From NCBI GenBank assembly GCA_027486755.1, contig JAIXOM010000025.1, positions 1-64,000 on the forward strand: DNA of 64,000 nt, read 5' to 3'. Both the position numbers and the translations under genes were made by a program. Within the stretch, counting starts at the first letter, position 1, and each line of letters starts with the position of its first letter. A model generated the notes under the pieces. It saw only the letters and a program-made list of their open reading frames with translations. It did not search any database and was not told the origin of the DNA. This document shows positions 51,903 to 60,084 of this stretch, piece by piece. The stretch comes from Comamonadaceae bacterium (lineage in GTDB: Bacteria > Pseudomonadota > Gammaproteobacteria > Burkholderiales > Burkholderiaceae_C).

Positions 51903-53489
51903 TTGAGCGGCGCCGCCGGTCGGGGCGATTCACGCCCCAACTTCGTGCTCTTCATCACCGACCAGCACCGGGCTGATCACCTGGGCTGCTATGGCAATGC
52001 CATTTTGCGCACGCCGCACATCGATGCGCTGGCCCGGCAAGGACAGCGCTTCGAGCAGTGCCATGTAGCTACGCCGATTTGCCAGCCCAACCGGGCCAGC
52101 CTGATGACAGCTCGCCTGCCCAGCGTGCATGGGGTGCAGATGAATGGGCGGGAGCTGTCTTTGGGGGAGACCACCTTCGTCGATGTGCTGCGCCGTGCAG
52201 GCTGGCGCACAGCCTTGGTGGGCAAGGCGCATTTGCAGAACATCACTGCCGTGCCGCCGCCTTGGCCCGCTGCTGGCCAGCGTCGTCCGCATGACGCCCT
52301 GCAGCGTTTCCCCGGCCGCTATGGGCAGGAGGTGGGCAGCGCCTGGGCGCAGGACGAGTACTTCGACCTGGACCTGCCCTATTACGGCTTCGAACAGGTG
52401 CAGCTGAGCATAGGCCATGGCGACGAGCAGCAAGGCCACTGGCGCCGTTGGCTGCGTCGGCAGACCGCCGAGGCCGAGCAGCTGATGGGGCCCACGCATG
52501 CCTTGCCGACCCCGCCGCTGGCCCTGGGGCGGCTGGGTCAGGCTTGGCGCACCCGCTTGCCCGAGGAGCTGCATCCGACCGCCTGGATTGCCGAGCAAAG
52601 CTGCGAGCAGCTGGCCCGCTTTGCTGCGGCCGGCGAGCCTTTTTTTTTGCAGTGTTCCTTCCCCGATCCGCACCACCCCTTCACGCCGCCGGGGTCTTAC
52701 TGGGGTCTGTACGACCCGGCCGACGTGTGTTTGCCCGAGAGCTTTGCCGCCGCCTTGTACGACCCGCCCCCGGCGATCGATGCACTGCGGCGACAGCGCG
52801 CGCGCAGCCCCGACTTTCGCCCCGGCCACGCCGCGTTTGCTGCCAGCGAGCAAGAGGTGCGAGAGGCGACTGCGCTCAACTACGGCAGCATTGCTTTTAT
52901 CGATGCGGCTATCGGCCGCGTCATGGCCCAGCTGCAGCGGCTCGGTCTGGACGACAACACCGTGGTGTTGATGACCAGCGACCATGGCGAGCTGCTCGGC
53001 GATCGTGGCCTGATGTTCAAGGGCGGGCTGCACTACACCAGCATGACCCGCGTCCCCCTGATCTGGCGCGATACCGCCGATGCGCGCCAAGGTGTGGTGC
53101 GCCATGACTTGGCTCAGACCCTGGACCTCGCGCCCACCATCCTGGCGCGGGCAGGCTTGCCGCCGGTCAACGGCATGCAGGGCCGCAAGCTGCTGGGTCA
53201 GGACGAAGCACGGCAGGGTCTGATCATTGAGGAAGAAAGCCAGCGCGCAGATTTCGGTCTGGACCGGCGGCTGCGCATGCGCACCTGGCGTACCGACCGC
53301 TACCGCCTGACGCTCTACGACGGTCAGAGCTGGGGCGAGCTCTACGATCTGGCCGCCGACCCTCTGGAGTTGCGCAATTTATGGTCTGATCCGGCGGCCA
53401 GAAATTTGCGCGGTGAACTGAGCGAACAACTGCTGCGGGCGATGATCGCCGCCAGCGACGACAGCCCCTATCCCAGCGCATCGGCCTGA
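51903..53489 (+). CDS. Sulfatase-family hydrolase (arylsulfatase/phosphonate monoesterase type)
   Basis: This cytoplasmic sulfatase of about 528 residues has 'RPNFVLFITDQHRADHLGCYGN' with metal ligands. The formylglycine motif C-x-P-x-R reads 'CQPNR' (Cys at about residue 60), followed by 'ASLMTARLPSVHG', and the late metal site is 'MTSDHGELLGDRGLMFKG'. No signal peptide is seen. Conversion of the cysteine requires a sulfatase-maturing enzyme, not present here. The TTG at 51903 with AGGAGG four bases upstream is chosen; a TTG at 51843, overlapping the Bug stop codon, would add 20 low-complexity residues. Confidence 0.88.
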   Translation: MSGAAGRGDSRPNFVLFITDQHRADHLGCYGNAILRTPHIDALARQGQRFEQCHVATPICQPNRASLMTARLPSVHGVQMNGRELSLGETTFVDVLRRAGWRTALVGKAHLQNITAVPPPWPAAGQRRPHDALQRFPGRYGQEVGSAWAQDEYFDLDLPYYGFEQVQLSIGHGDEQQGHWRRWLRRQTAEAEQLMGPTHALPTPPLALGRLGQAWRTRLPEELHPTAWIAEQSCEQLARFAAAGEPFFLQCSFPDPHHPFTPPGSYWGLYDPADVCLPESFAAALYDPPPAIDALRRQRARSPDFRPGHAAFAASEQEVREATALNYGSIAFIDAAIGRVMAQLQRLGLDDNTVVLMTSDHGELLGDRGLMFKGGLHYTSMTRVPLIWRDTADARQGVVRHDLAQTLDLAPTILARAGLPPVNGMQGRKLLGQDEARQGLIIEEESQRADFGLDRRLRMRTWRTDRYRLTLYDGQSWGELYDLAADPLELRNLWSDPAARNLRGELSEQLLRAMIAASDDSPYPSASA

Positions 53490-53505
53490 GGCGTGCCCTG
53501 TCCGG

Positions 53506-53531
53506 TGGAAGCGCCGCCCCGGCGCGATCGG
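53506..53531 (+). repeat. REP-like palindrome between convergent genes
   Basis: TGGAAGCGCCGCCCCGGCGC followed by GATCGG is a close relative of the unit at 1859-1885. It lies in the 44-bp gap between the convergent sulfatase and reductase genes, a usual place for REP elements. Confidence 0.55.
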
Positions 53532-53533
53532 TC

Positions 53534-54496
53534 TCAGAGGTCGAGGACCAGCCGCTCGCTCTTGCAGCCGGAGACGCAGACCATCATGACCTTGTTGTCG
53601 GCCTGCTCGGCTGGGGTGAGCACCATGTCGCGGTGGTCGACCTGACCTTCGAGGACCCGGGTTTCGCAGGAGCCGCAAATGCCTTCCTCGCAGCTCCAGG
53701 GCACGTCGATCTTGAGTTCGATCAGCTTGTTATGCAGGGTCTTGCCGGCCGGCACTTCAAAGCTGATGCCGCTTTGGCGCAGCTCGACGCTGTAGCTGCT
53801 GCGGGCGTCGCTGGCCGCCTCGACCGGCTTGGCGCTAAAGCGCTCCAGATGCGCATGACTCAGGCCCAGGGCCTGGCAATCGGCCTCGAAGGCGTCGAGC
53901 ATGGGCGTGGGGCCGCAGGCGTAGTAGTGGGTGTCCTGCGCACGGCGGGCAGACAGCAGCGCACGCAAATCGGGCGGGCCGCCCGCTTCGTGATCGAAGT
54001 GCCAATGTACTTTGGCACCCAGCTCTTGCAGCACATCGGCGAAGGCGGCGGCGGCGCGGTTGCGGGCGAAGTAGAGCACTTCGTAGGAGCGGCCCAGGCT
54101 GCTGAGTCTTCTTGCCATGCACAGCAGCGGCGTGATGCCGATGCCGCCGGCCACCAGCACGCTGTGGACCGCGTCCTCGACCAGCGGGAAGTGGTTGCGC
54201 GGCGCGCTGATGGTCAGCGCCATGCCGACCCGCAGCAGATCGTGCACCGCCCGCGAGCCGCCGCGGCTGGCTTTGTCTTTGAGCACGCCGATCACATAGC
54301 GCTGGCTGTCGCTGGCCGGGTTGCACAGGGAATAGCTGCGCACCAGGCCGCCGGGCAGGTGCAGATCGATGTGAGCGCCGGGCGTGAAAGCCGGCCAGAC
54401 GGTGCCAGCGGCCGGGCGCAGCTCCACGCTGATGATGTCCTGGGCTTCGTGGCGCAGCGTGTGCACCCACGCTTGTAATGTGTCTTTGGTGGTCAT
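53534..54496 (-). CDS. VanB/phthalate dioxygenase reductase-type oxidoreductase
   Basis: This 320-residue PDR-family reductase has an FMN-binding beta barrel ('GAHIDLHLPGGLVRSYSLCN'), an NAD domain ('VLVAGGIGITPLLCMARRL', 'YYACGPTPMLDAF') and a C-terminal plant-type [2Fe-2S] domain with 'CEEGICGSCETRVLEG' and a fourth cysteine in 'MVCVSGCKS'. It passes electrons from NAD(P)H to the Rieske oxygenase encoded upstream. A terminator-like hairpin separates the two genes. Confidence 0.93.
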   Translation of the reverse strand: MTTKDTLQAWVHTLRHEAQDIISVELRPAAGTVWPAFTPGAHIDLHLPGGLVRSYSLCNPASDSQRYVIGVLKDKASRGGSRAVHDLLRVGMALTISAPRNHFPLVEDAVHSVLVAGGIGITPLLCMARRLSSLGRSYEVLYFARNRAAAAFADVLQELGAKVHWHFDHEAGGPPDLRALLSARRAQDTHYYACGPTPMLDAFEADCQALGLSHAHLERFSAKPVEAASDARSSYSVELRQSGISFEVPAGKTLHNKLIELKIDVPWSCEEGICGSCETRVLEGQVDHRDMVLTPAEQADNKVMMVCVSGCKSERLVLDL

Positions 54497-54512
54497 GCTG
54501 TAGGAGCGGGTC

Positions 54513-54542
54513 AAAAAAGCAGGGCCGCGCGTGGCGCGGCCC
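54513..54542 (-). terminator. Rho-independent terminator between oxygenase and reductase genes
   Basis: GGGCCGCGC (54522-54530) and GCGCGGCCC (54534-54542) form a perfect 9-bp stem with a three-base loop. On the minus strand the stem is followed by TGC and six T (54518-54513). It lies in the 78-bp gap downstream of the Rieske oxygenase gene and 17 bp before the reductase start, so it should reduce reductase transcription relative to the oxygenase. Confidence 0.7.
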
Positions 54543-54574
54543 GGGCCGTGATCTTAAAGCCTGCGGGCTTGCTT

Positions 54575-55609
54575 TCAGGTGGCGGCCAGGCGCTCGACCT
54601 GTTGCTCGGCCAGGCGGCGCAGGTGGCGGCGCAGACGCACGATGCCCATGTCATGGGCGTACAGGTGCTCGCGCTGGTTGGCATCGGGCTCCATGTTCTC
54701 CACTGCCACCCGGTCTTGCTCCAGCACATTCCAGTGGCGCTGCTCAAGCCGGTTCTTGTAGAGAAAGCGCCAGGTATCGCGCTGCCAGTCGCTCACCTTG
54801 CGGCAGCGCCAGTGAAACACGCCTGCGGTGCGCGCATCAATCGGCGTGTAGCTGCCGATGATGGTGAAGTTACCGCCCGGCCCTCCCGTCTTGGGGTAGG
54901 GGATCTCCAGCCGCATGATGTGTATGCCGCTGTCCAGCCATTCGGTCCAGTCGAAGTTGACGTCGCGCTGGCCTTTTTTCTCAAAGATGAAGCCCTGGGG
55001 CAACTCCCGAATCTGAAACTCGGCCGTCATGTCGCCCTCGGCCATGGTGTGCGACTGCTTGTGCAGATAGGCCCCGTGCATCGGGTCCATCACGTTGTCG
55101 ATCACGTAGCGGTAGTCGCAGCCCCATTCGGTGTAGCACAGGAAAGACGACCATTCGGGCGACGTCAGTTGCTCGGGCAGTTGCAGGGGGGGCGCCTCGC
55201 TCAAGGCCGGGTCCTTGGCATTGAACAAAAAGATAGCGCCATTGCTCTCGGCGGTGTGGAACATGCGGGCGGCACGCGAGCCCTCGAGCTTGCAGCCGGG
55301 GCTGCCGGGCACCTTCATCACCGTGCCGTCGCAGCGCACCTGCACCCCGTGGTAGGCGCAGGCCAGGCGGTCACCCAAATTCACCCCGAGCGACAGCGGC
55401 GCGCCGCGGTGCGGGCAGTGGTCTTCCAGGGCATGAACCTTGCCGCTGGCGTCGCGCCACAGCGCGATCTTGTAGCCCAGGCGGCGCAGCGAGACCGGGC
55501 TGCTTTGCACAAAGCCCGAAGGGCAGATCGGGAACCACAGGTCCTTCAGGCCGACAGCCAAAGCGGCGTCTATCGGGTCTGCATGGGCGGTCATGAGATC
55601 GTTTTTCAT
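54575..55609 (-). CDS. Rieske-type aromatic oxygenase (VanA-like)
   Basis: This 344-residue oxygenase has a Rieske centre 'CPHRGAPLSLG...CAYHGVQ' (about residues 63-83) and a mononuclear iron site in 'YVIDNVMDPMHGAYLHKQ' (Asp/His/His). It is of the single-component VanA / phthalate-oxygenase type used for O-demethylation or ring hydroxylation. Ribosome site AAGGAG. It is preceded by a small HTH-like protein and a VOC gene in the same minus-strand operon. Substrate unknown. Confidence 0.92.
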   Translation of the reverse strand: MKNDLMTAHADPIDAALAVGLKDLWFPICPSGFVQSSPVSLRRLGYKIALWRDASGKVHALEDHCPHRGAPLSLGVNLGDRLACAYHGVQVRCDGTVMKVPGSPGCKLEGSRAARMFHTAESNGAIFLFNAKDPALSEAPPLQLPEQLTSPEWSSFLCYTEWGCDYRYVIDNVMDPMHGAYLHKQSHTMAEGDMTAEFQIRELPQGFIFEKKGQRDVNFDWTEWLDSGIHIMRLEIPYPKTGGPGGNFTIIGSYTPIDARTAGVFHWRCRKVSDWQRDTWRFLYKNRLEQRHWNVLEQDRVAVENMEPDANQREHLYAHDMGIVRLRRHLRRLAEQQVERLAAT

Positions 55610-55631
55610 CGCTTCACTCTCCTTGCTCGCT

Positions 55632-55850
55632 TCAGGCGCTCAGGCGCGCCATTTCCTGCTGGTAGCTCTGGGCGGTCCAGGGTTGGCCGTCGGGTCCGAC
55701 CTGGCCCGAGGCGTTGAGGTAGCGGACCAGGTCTTCAAGGTCATGAACGCCCGCGGCAAAGGCGCGCTCGATCGCGTCGCCCAGCAGGTTTTCATAGGCG
55801 GTGGGCGCCGCGCTGCGGCTTTGGTGGGTGTCGTTGTAGAGCGTGGCCAT
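55632..55850 (-). CDS. Small recombinase-like HTH protein
   Basis: A 72-residue protein with 'YENLLGDAIERAFAAGVHDLEDLVRYLNASGQVGPDGQPWTAQSYQQEMARL'. The C-terminal part resembles the helix-turn-helix of serine recombinases ('G..W....Y...'), without a catalytic domain. Similar small proteins occur beside Rieske oxygenase genes. It lies 22 bp before the oxygenase gene in the same operon. Function unknown; regulation or an oxygenase accessory role are possible. Confidence 0.7.
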   Translation of the reverse strand: MATLYNDTHQSRSAAPTAYENLLGDAIERAFAAGVHDLEDLVRYLNASGQVGPDGQPWTAQSYQQEMARLSA

Positions 55851-55865
55851 GGCTGGAGTTTCAGG

Positions 55866-56831
55866 CTAGGTTTTAGGCTTGTCGGTCATGAAGCGCCCGC
55901 TGGGCGCTTCAACGTCTTTTTGGCGGCGGGTGTGGCCGTCGATGCCGCCCTTGACCGCCCATTCTGCAAACGCGGTGGGGCCGGGTGTGAACTCACGCGG
56001 CTGCCAGGCCTCGGTCAGCTCGTCCTCGTCGGTGTAGTACTCGACCAGCGCACCCGCCGGGCTCACCACGTACCAGAATAGGGCCGAAGAAATTGGGTGA
56101 CGACCCGGGCCCAGTTCGGTTTGCCAGCCCTGGCGAGACATGTGCAGCCCGCCGCCGATGACCTCGTGCAAATCGCGCACGGTGAAGGCCACATGGTTCA
56201 GGCCTTGCCGGGGCTCGGGCGGCTGCAGCAGGAACAGGTCATGGTGGCCGCCGCGCGCCGCGCAGCGCAGGAAATGGCCACGCCCGGGATAGCGGTCGGA
56301 GATGACGAAGCCCAGCACCTCTTCGTAAAAACGCGAGGTGGCGGCCAGGTCGCGGGTGAACAGCACCACATGGCCCACTTCGACCGGCTGGGCGCGGTCG
56401 TAAGCGGGCGCGGCCTGGTCGATGCGTGGCCTGTGGCTCCAGGTATTGGTGCTGGCGCAAGGCAGTTCCAGCGCCTTCTTGCGGGTAACTTGAACGCCGA
56501 CCGACAGGCCCATCGGGTCCTGGCACAGCACCCGGCCGTCCTGCTCTTGCCAGCCTGGCGCGCTGCGCATGCGCTCGCTGCATTGCGCCAGTTCTGCGGG
56601 GCCAGCGACCGCCCAGATCACCTGTCGCAAGGTCGGGTCGTCTTCCAGTCCCGCAGGCAGGCCGGGGCGGTCGGGATGGGCGACGACCACCCGGCAGCCG
56701 TTGAGCGATTCGAACACCAGCTCCTGCGCCGACTCCTGTACCAGGCTCAAGCCCCAGTCGGTGAAAAAGCGGCGGCAGCTCGGCAGATCGGCCGAGCTGA
56801 GGGTGATTTCGTCTATGCCTTGGATGCTCAT
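55866..56831 (-). CDS. Two-domain VOC protein (extradiol dioxygenase-like)
   Basis: This 321-residue protein has two vicinal-oxygen-chelate modules: residues ~4-120 ('IDEITLSSADLPSCRRFFTDWGL') and ~150-275 ('VGHVVLFTRDLAATSRFYEEVLGFVISDRYPG', 'LNHVAFTVRDLHEV', 'LVEYYTDEDE'). Metal ligands (His, His, Glu) are visible in the second module. It may cleave a catechol made by the neighbouring Rieske enzyme. First gene of the minus-strand operon, divergent from marR. Confidence 0.85.
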   Translation of the reverse strand: MSIQGIDEITLSSADLPSCRRFFTDWGLSLVQESAQELVFESLNGCRVVVAHPDRPGLPAGLEDDPTLRQVIWAVAGPAELAQCSERMRSAPGWQEQDGRVLCQDPMGLSVGVQVTRKKALELPCASTNTWSHRPRIDQAAPAYDRAQPVEVGHVVLFTRDLAATSRFYEEVLGFVISDRYPGRGHFLRCAARGGHHDLFLLQPPEPRQGLNHVAFTVRDLHEVIGGGLHMSRQGWQTELGPGRHPISSALFWYVVSPAGALVEYYTDEDELTEAWQPREFTPGPTAFAEWAVKGGIDGHTRRQKDVEAPSGRFMTDKPKT

Positions 56832-56857
56832 GGCTGGATCAGATTTGATTTTTGCGT

Positions 56858-56944
56858 TTTATAGGTAAAACTAGGTTTCTTCACAGAAACAAACCGATGA
56901 TGCTCGGAAGCCTTTCAAAGGTCAAGAGAGTTTGCCATTGCAAA
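56858..56944. promoter_or_regulatory. Divergent control region of the VOC operon and marR
   Basis: The minus-strand -10 candidate TATAAA is at 56858-56863, 27 bp before the VOC start. Two perfect inverted repeats are seen: CCTTT-C-AAAGG (56911-56921) and TTTGC-CATT-GCAAA (56931-56944). MarR proteins bind short palindromes between themselves and a divergent target operon, so these are good candidate operators. Confidence 0.5.
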
Positions 56945-56987
56945 GTCGCTCAAGGCCGGCTGAGTATGCGCCGAGTTGCGTTGCACA

Positions 56988-57503
56988 ATGCAGACCATGG
57001 ATTCAGTCAACAAGCGCGGCGCCAGTGACCGTGAGCTCGGTCGGGAAGCCGGCATATCTCCCGATGACCATCAAGCCATCCGGCTGTGGCTGCGTTTGCT
57101 GGCCTGTAGCACGCAGATCGAGCAGTCCATCCGAACCCTGCTGCGCTCGCAATTTGGCACCACTTTGCCGCGCTTTGACTATCTGGCCCAGCTCAGCCGC
57201 CATCCTCAGGGCCTGCGCATGAGCGCTTTGTCGAGCCACCTGATGGTCACCGGCGCCAATGTCACCGGCCTGACCGACCAGTTGGTGAGCGAAGGCTGGG
57301 CAGAGCGCCTGAACGATCCGAGCGACAGGCGGGCCCTGATCGTGCGCATCACCCCGGCTGGCCAGGCCTGGTTCGACCGCATGGCGGTTGAGCATGAAAG
57401 GTGGCTGCTGCAATTGCTCGGCGGCCTTGACGGCCGCGAGATGGCGCAGCTCTATGAGCTGCTCGGCCGGCTGCGCAAAGGCATTGCTGCCTCGCCCGAA
57501 TGA
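56988..57503 (+). CDS. MarR-family regulator
   Basis: This protein of about 171 residues has a winged HTH ('LPRFDYLAQLSRHPQGLRMSALSSHLMVTGANVTGLTDQLVSEGWAERLNDPSDRRALIVRIT'), complete with the MarR wing 'DPSDRRALIVRITPAG', and a dimerisation helix at each end. Divergent from the VOC/oxygenase operon, which it probably represses until an aromatic ligand binds. Starts at 56976, 56988 or 56997 are possible. Confidence 0.92.
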   Translation: MQTMDSVNKRGASDRELGREAGISPDDHQAIRLWLRLLACSTQIEQSIRTLLRSQFGTTLPRFDYLAQLSRHPQGLRMSALSSHLMVTGANVTGLTDQLVSEGWAERLNDPSDRRALIVRITPAGQAWFDRMAVEHERWLLQLLGGLDGREMAQLYELLGRLRKGIAASPE

Positions 57504-57543
57504 GCGCGCAGCGCCGGGCTTGCCCATAGGGCCCGCAAAAAGT

Positions 57544-59265
57544 TCAGAGCACTTCGCTGGCGAAGTCGGCCAGGCGCGAGCGCTCACCGCGCGCCAGGGT
57601 AATGTGCCCACCATGCGGCCAGCTCTTGAAGCGGTCCACCGCATAGGTCAGCCCTGAAGAGCCTTCGGTCAGGTAGGGCGTGTCGATCTGCGCGAGGTTG
57701 CCCATACAGATGATCTTGGTGCCCGGGCCGGCGCGGGTGATCAGGGTCTTCATCTGCTTGGGCGTGAGGTTCTGCGCCTCGTCGATGATCAGGTACTTGT
57801 TCAGGAAGGTGCGGCCGCGCATGAAGTTCATACTCTTGACCTTGATGCGCGAGCGGATCAGCTCGTTGGTGGCGGCGCGCCCCCATTCGCCAGAGCCGGT
57901 ATCGTTCTTGGCCAGCACCTCCAGGTTGTCGTCGAGCGCGCCCATCCAGGGGCCCATTTTTTCTTCTTCGGTGCCGGGCAGAAAGCCGATGTCCTCGCCC
58001 ACCGAGACGGTGGCGCGGGTCATGATGATCTCGGTGTAGCGCCGGTCGTCAAGCACCTGGGTCAGGCCGGCAGCCAGCGCCATCAGCGTCTTGCCGGTGC
58101 CGGCGGTGCCGGTGAGGGTGACGAAGTCGACCTCCGGATCCATCAGCAGGTTCATCGCGAAGTTCTGTTCGCGGTTGCGCATGGTCACGCCCCAGATCGC
58201 GTGCTTGAGGTGGGTGTAGTCCTTGAGCGTCTTGAGCACCGCGGTCTTGCCGCGGATTTCGGTCACCCGGGCATACAGGGGTGGCTCGCCGGCCGCCTCG
58301 AAGTAGGCGAACTGGTTGATTAGCAGGCTGTCGACAATCGGCCCGCTGATGCGGTAGTAGGTATGGCTGCCCTGCTGCCAGCTCTCGACCGTCTTGCTTT
58401 GACGGGTCCAGAAGTCGGGCGGCAAGGCCAGTGCGCCGCTGTAGAGCAGGTCACCGTCTTCCAGAGTTTTGTCGTTGCGGTAGTCCTCGGTCGACAGGCC
58501 CAGGGCGCGGGCCTTGACCCGCATATTGATGTCCTTGGACACCAGCACCACCTCGCGCGGCGCGAGCTCCTTGCGCAGAGCCTCCACCACGCCCAGGATC
58601 TGGTTGTCGGCCTTGCCCTGGGGCAGCGCCATTGGCAACTCGCCGCTCAGTGGCCGGGTCTGGAAGAGCAAATGACCGCGCGCTTCGCTGTGGCCGGTGC
58701 TGCTGAGCACCAGGCCTTTGGCGATGTCGCTGCCCTCTGCCGCCAGCGCGTCGAGCGTGCGGCTGGTTTGGCGCGCATTGCGGGCCACCTCGGTCATGCC
58801 CTTTTTGTGGCCGTCGAGCTCTTCCAGCACGATCATGGGCAGGAAGATGTCGTGTTCCTCAAAGCGGAACAAGCACATCGGGTCGTGCATCAGCACATTG
58901 GTGTCGATCACAAACAGCTTGGTTGGGCCTGTGCTCTTGCGCGGCCTGCTGCGGGCCTGGCTGCGCGGCGCAGCCGCCGCTCCGGCCTCTGGCGCGGCCG
59001 GTGCGCTGGCCACGGCGCTGGCGGTGACCTTGGGGGTCACGCTGGTGGTGGGCAGCTCTTGCGGCTGGCTCTTTTTGCGAGCGCGCGGCGCCCGGCTGGG
59101 CTCGATCGGTCTGGCTTGTTCCTCAGCCGCATGAGCCTCCTGCTCAAGCCGGGCAGCGGGGCCACCGCGCTTATGAGCCGGTGATTCTGCGCCGCGGGCC
59201 TGGCCGCCGTAGGCTTGCTTGGACAGGACGCTGGCGCGCTGGGTGGGGGCTGGAGGCAGGGGCAT
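57544..59265 (-). CDS. PhoH-family ATPase with N-terminal PIN domain
   Basis: This 573-residue protein has a low-complexity, Ala/Pro-rich N-terminus (~115 residues). A PIN nuclease domain follows ('KLFVIDTNVLMHDPMCLFRF', acidic residues at about 123 onward), then a C-terminal PhoH ATPase with Walker A 'TGTAGTGKTLMALAAG' (about 387) and Walker B 'YLIIDEAQNLTP'. This PIN-PhoH form is thought to be an RNA-processing ATPase/nuclease. It is separated from bcp by a terminator. Confidence 0.93.
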   Translation of the reverse strand: MPLPPAPTQRASVLSKQAYGGQARGAESPAHKRGGPAARLEQEAHAAEEQARPIEPSRAPRARKKSQPQELPTTSVTPKVTASAVASAPAAPEAGAAAAPRSQARSRPRKSTGPTKLFVIDTNVLMHDPMCLFRFEEHDIFLPMIVLEELDGHKKGMTEVARNARQTSRTLDALAAEGSDIAKGLVLSSTGHSEARGHLLFQTRPLSGELPMALPQGKADNQILGVVEALRKELAPREVVLVSKDINMRVKARALGLSTEDYRNDKTLEDGDLLYSGALALPPDFWTRQSKTVESWQQGSHTYYRISGPIVDSLLINQFAYFEAAGEPPLYARVTEIRGKTAVLKTLKDYTHLKHAIWGVTMRNREQNFAMNLLMDPEVDFVTLTGTAGTGKTLMALAAGLTQVLDDRRYTEIIMTRATVSVGEDIGFLPGTEEEKMGPWMGALDDNLEVLAKNDTGSGEWGRAATNELIRSRIKVKSMNFMRGRTFLNKYLIIDEAQNLTPKQMKTLITRAGPGTKIICMGNLAQIDTPYLTEGSSGLTYAVDRFKSWPHGGHITLARGERSRLADFASEVL

Positions 59266-59323
59266 GGTGGATTCAGGAGTCAGAAGCGGGCCGCCGGGCA
59301 GATTGCTCAGCGGTGGGGCTCTT

Positions 59324-59359
59324 AAAACGACAAAGCCGCCGGGGGTGCCGGGCGGCTTT
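59324..59359 (-). terminator. Rho-independent terminator downstream of bcp
   Basis: AAAGCCGCC (59332-59340) and GGCGGCTTT (59351-59359) form a 9-bp stem with a 10-base loop. On the minus strand it is followed by GTCGTTTT. It ends the bcp transcript before phoH. Confidence 0.7.
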
Positions 59360-59436
59360 TCGAAGGAGGACGCACTCGGCGATCAAGAGCATCGAAGCAT
59401 TATGCACGACCCATATGACGGGTCGCCGGTATGAAG

Positions 59437-59913
59437 TCAGCCGGCTTTTTTCAGCGCCTTGACCGCCAGCAGCACTTCGTCAACATGGCCCGGCACCTTC
59501 AGGCCCCGCCATTCCTGCTTGAGCTGGCCGTCAGTTCCGATCAGGAAGGTGCTGCGCTCTATGCCCTTGACCTTCTTGCCGTACATGATCTTGTTCTTGA
59601 CCACGCCAAACATATGGCACATCTTCTCTTCAGTGTCGGCAATCAGCTCAAAGGGCAGTTCGAGCTTGGCCTTGAAGTCTTCGTGGGACTTCATGTTGTC
59701 GCGCGAGACGCCGAAAACCAAAGCGCCGGCCTTGACGAAGTCCTTGTATTTGTCACGAAACTGCATCGCTTCCGTGGTGCAGCCTGGCGTGTTGTCCTTG
59801 GGATAAAAATACAGCACCACCAGCTTGCCCAGGTGGTTGCTCTGGGTGACCTTGACGCCGCCGGTGGCCAAGGCTTCGAATTCGGGGATGGATTTGTTGA
59901 CGACGACTGCCAT
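59437..59913 (-). CDS. bcp: Thiol peroxidase (Bcp/PrxQ family)
   Basis: This 158-residue peroxiredoxin has the peroxidatic site 'DNTPGCTTEAMQF' (Cys45). E. coli Bcp has its resolving cysteine five residues later; here that position (50) is Met, and the only other cysteine is Cys99 in 'EKMCHMFG'. It therefore belongs to the one-cysteine or atypical group. It reduces hydrogen peroxide and organic peroxides with thioredoxin or another thiol. Cytoplasmic. Confidence 0.93.
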   Translation of the reverse strand: MAVVVNKSIPEFEALATGGVKVTQSNHLGKLVVLYFYPKDNTPGCTTEAMQFRDKYKDFVKAGALVFGVSRDNMKSHEDFKAKLELPFELIADTEEKMCHMFGVVKNKIMYGKKVKGIERSTFLIGTDGQLKQEWRGLKVPGHVDEVLLAVKALKKAG

Positions 59914-60084
59914 GCTGCGGGGACCCTGTCGAAAGTGGTGTATGGCCTGACGGCCTGTGCTTGTTGTGGCTTCTCGATGGCTCTGGCGCTTTGGCGGGCA
60001 CTGCCTCGGTTGGCGCCTGCCGGGGCTGCCCTAGGGGCCAAAATGGTAGATTTTAGCCTCAAAGGCCAAGCTCGGCTGTAGCGC

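Noticed and set aside
57504..57543. Possible terminator between convergent marR and phoH genes
   Set aside because: Only a 5-bp imperfect stem with a few A residues is visible; too weak to call.
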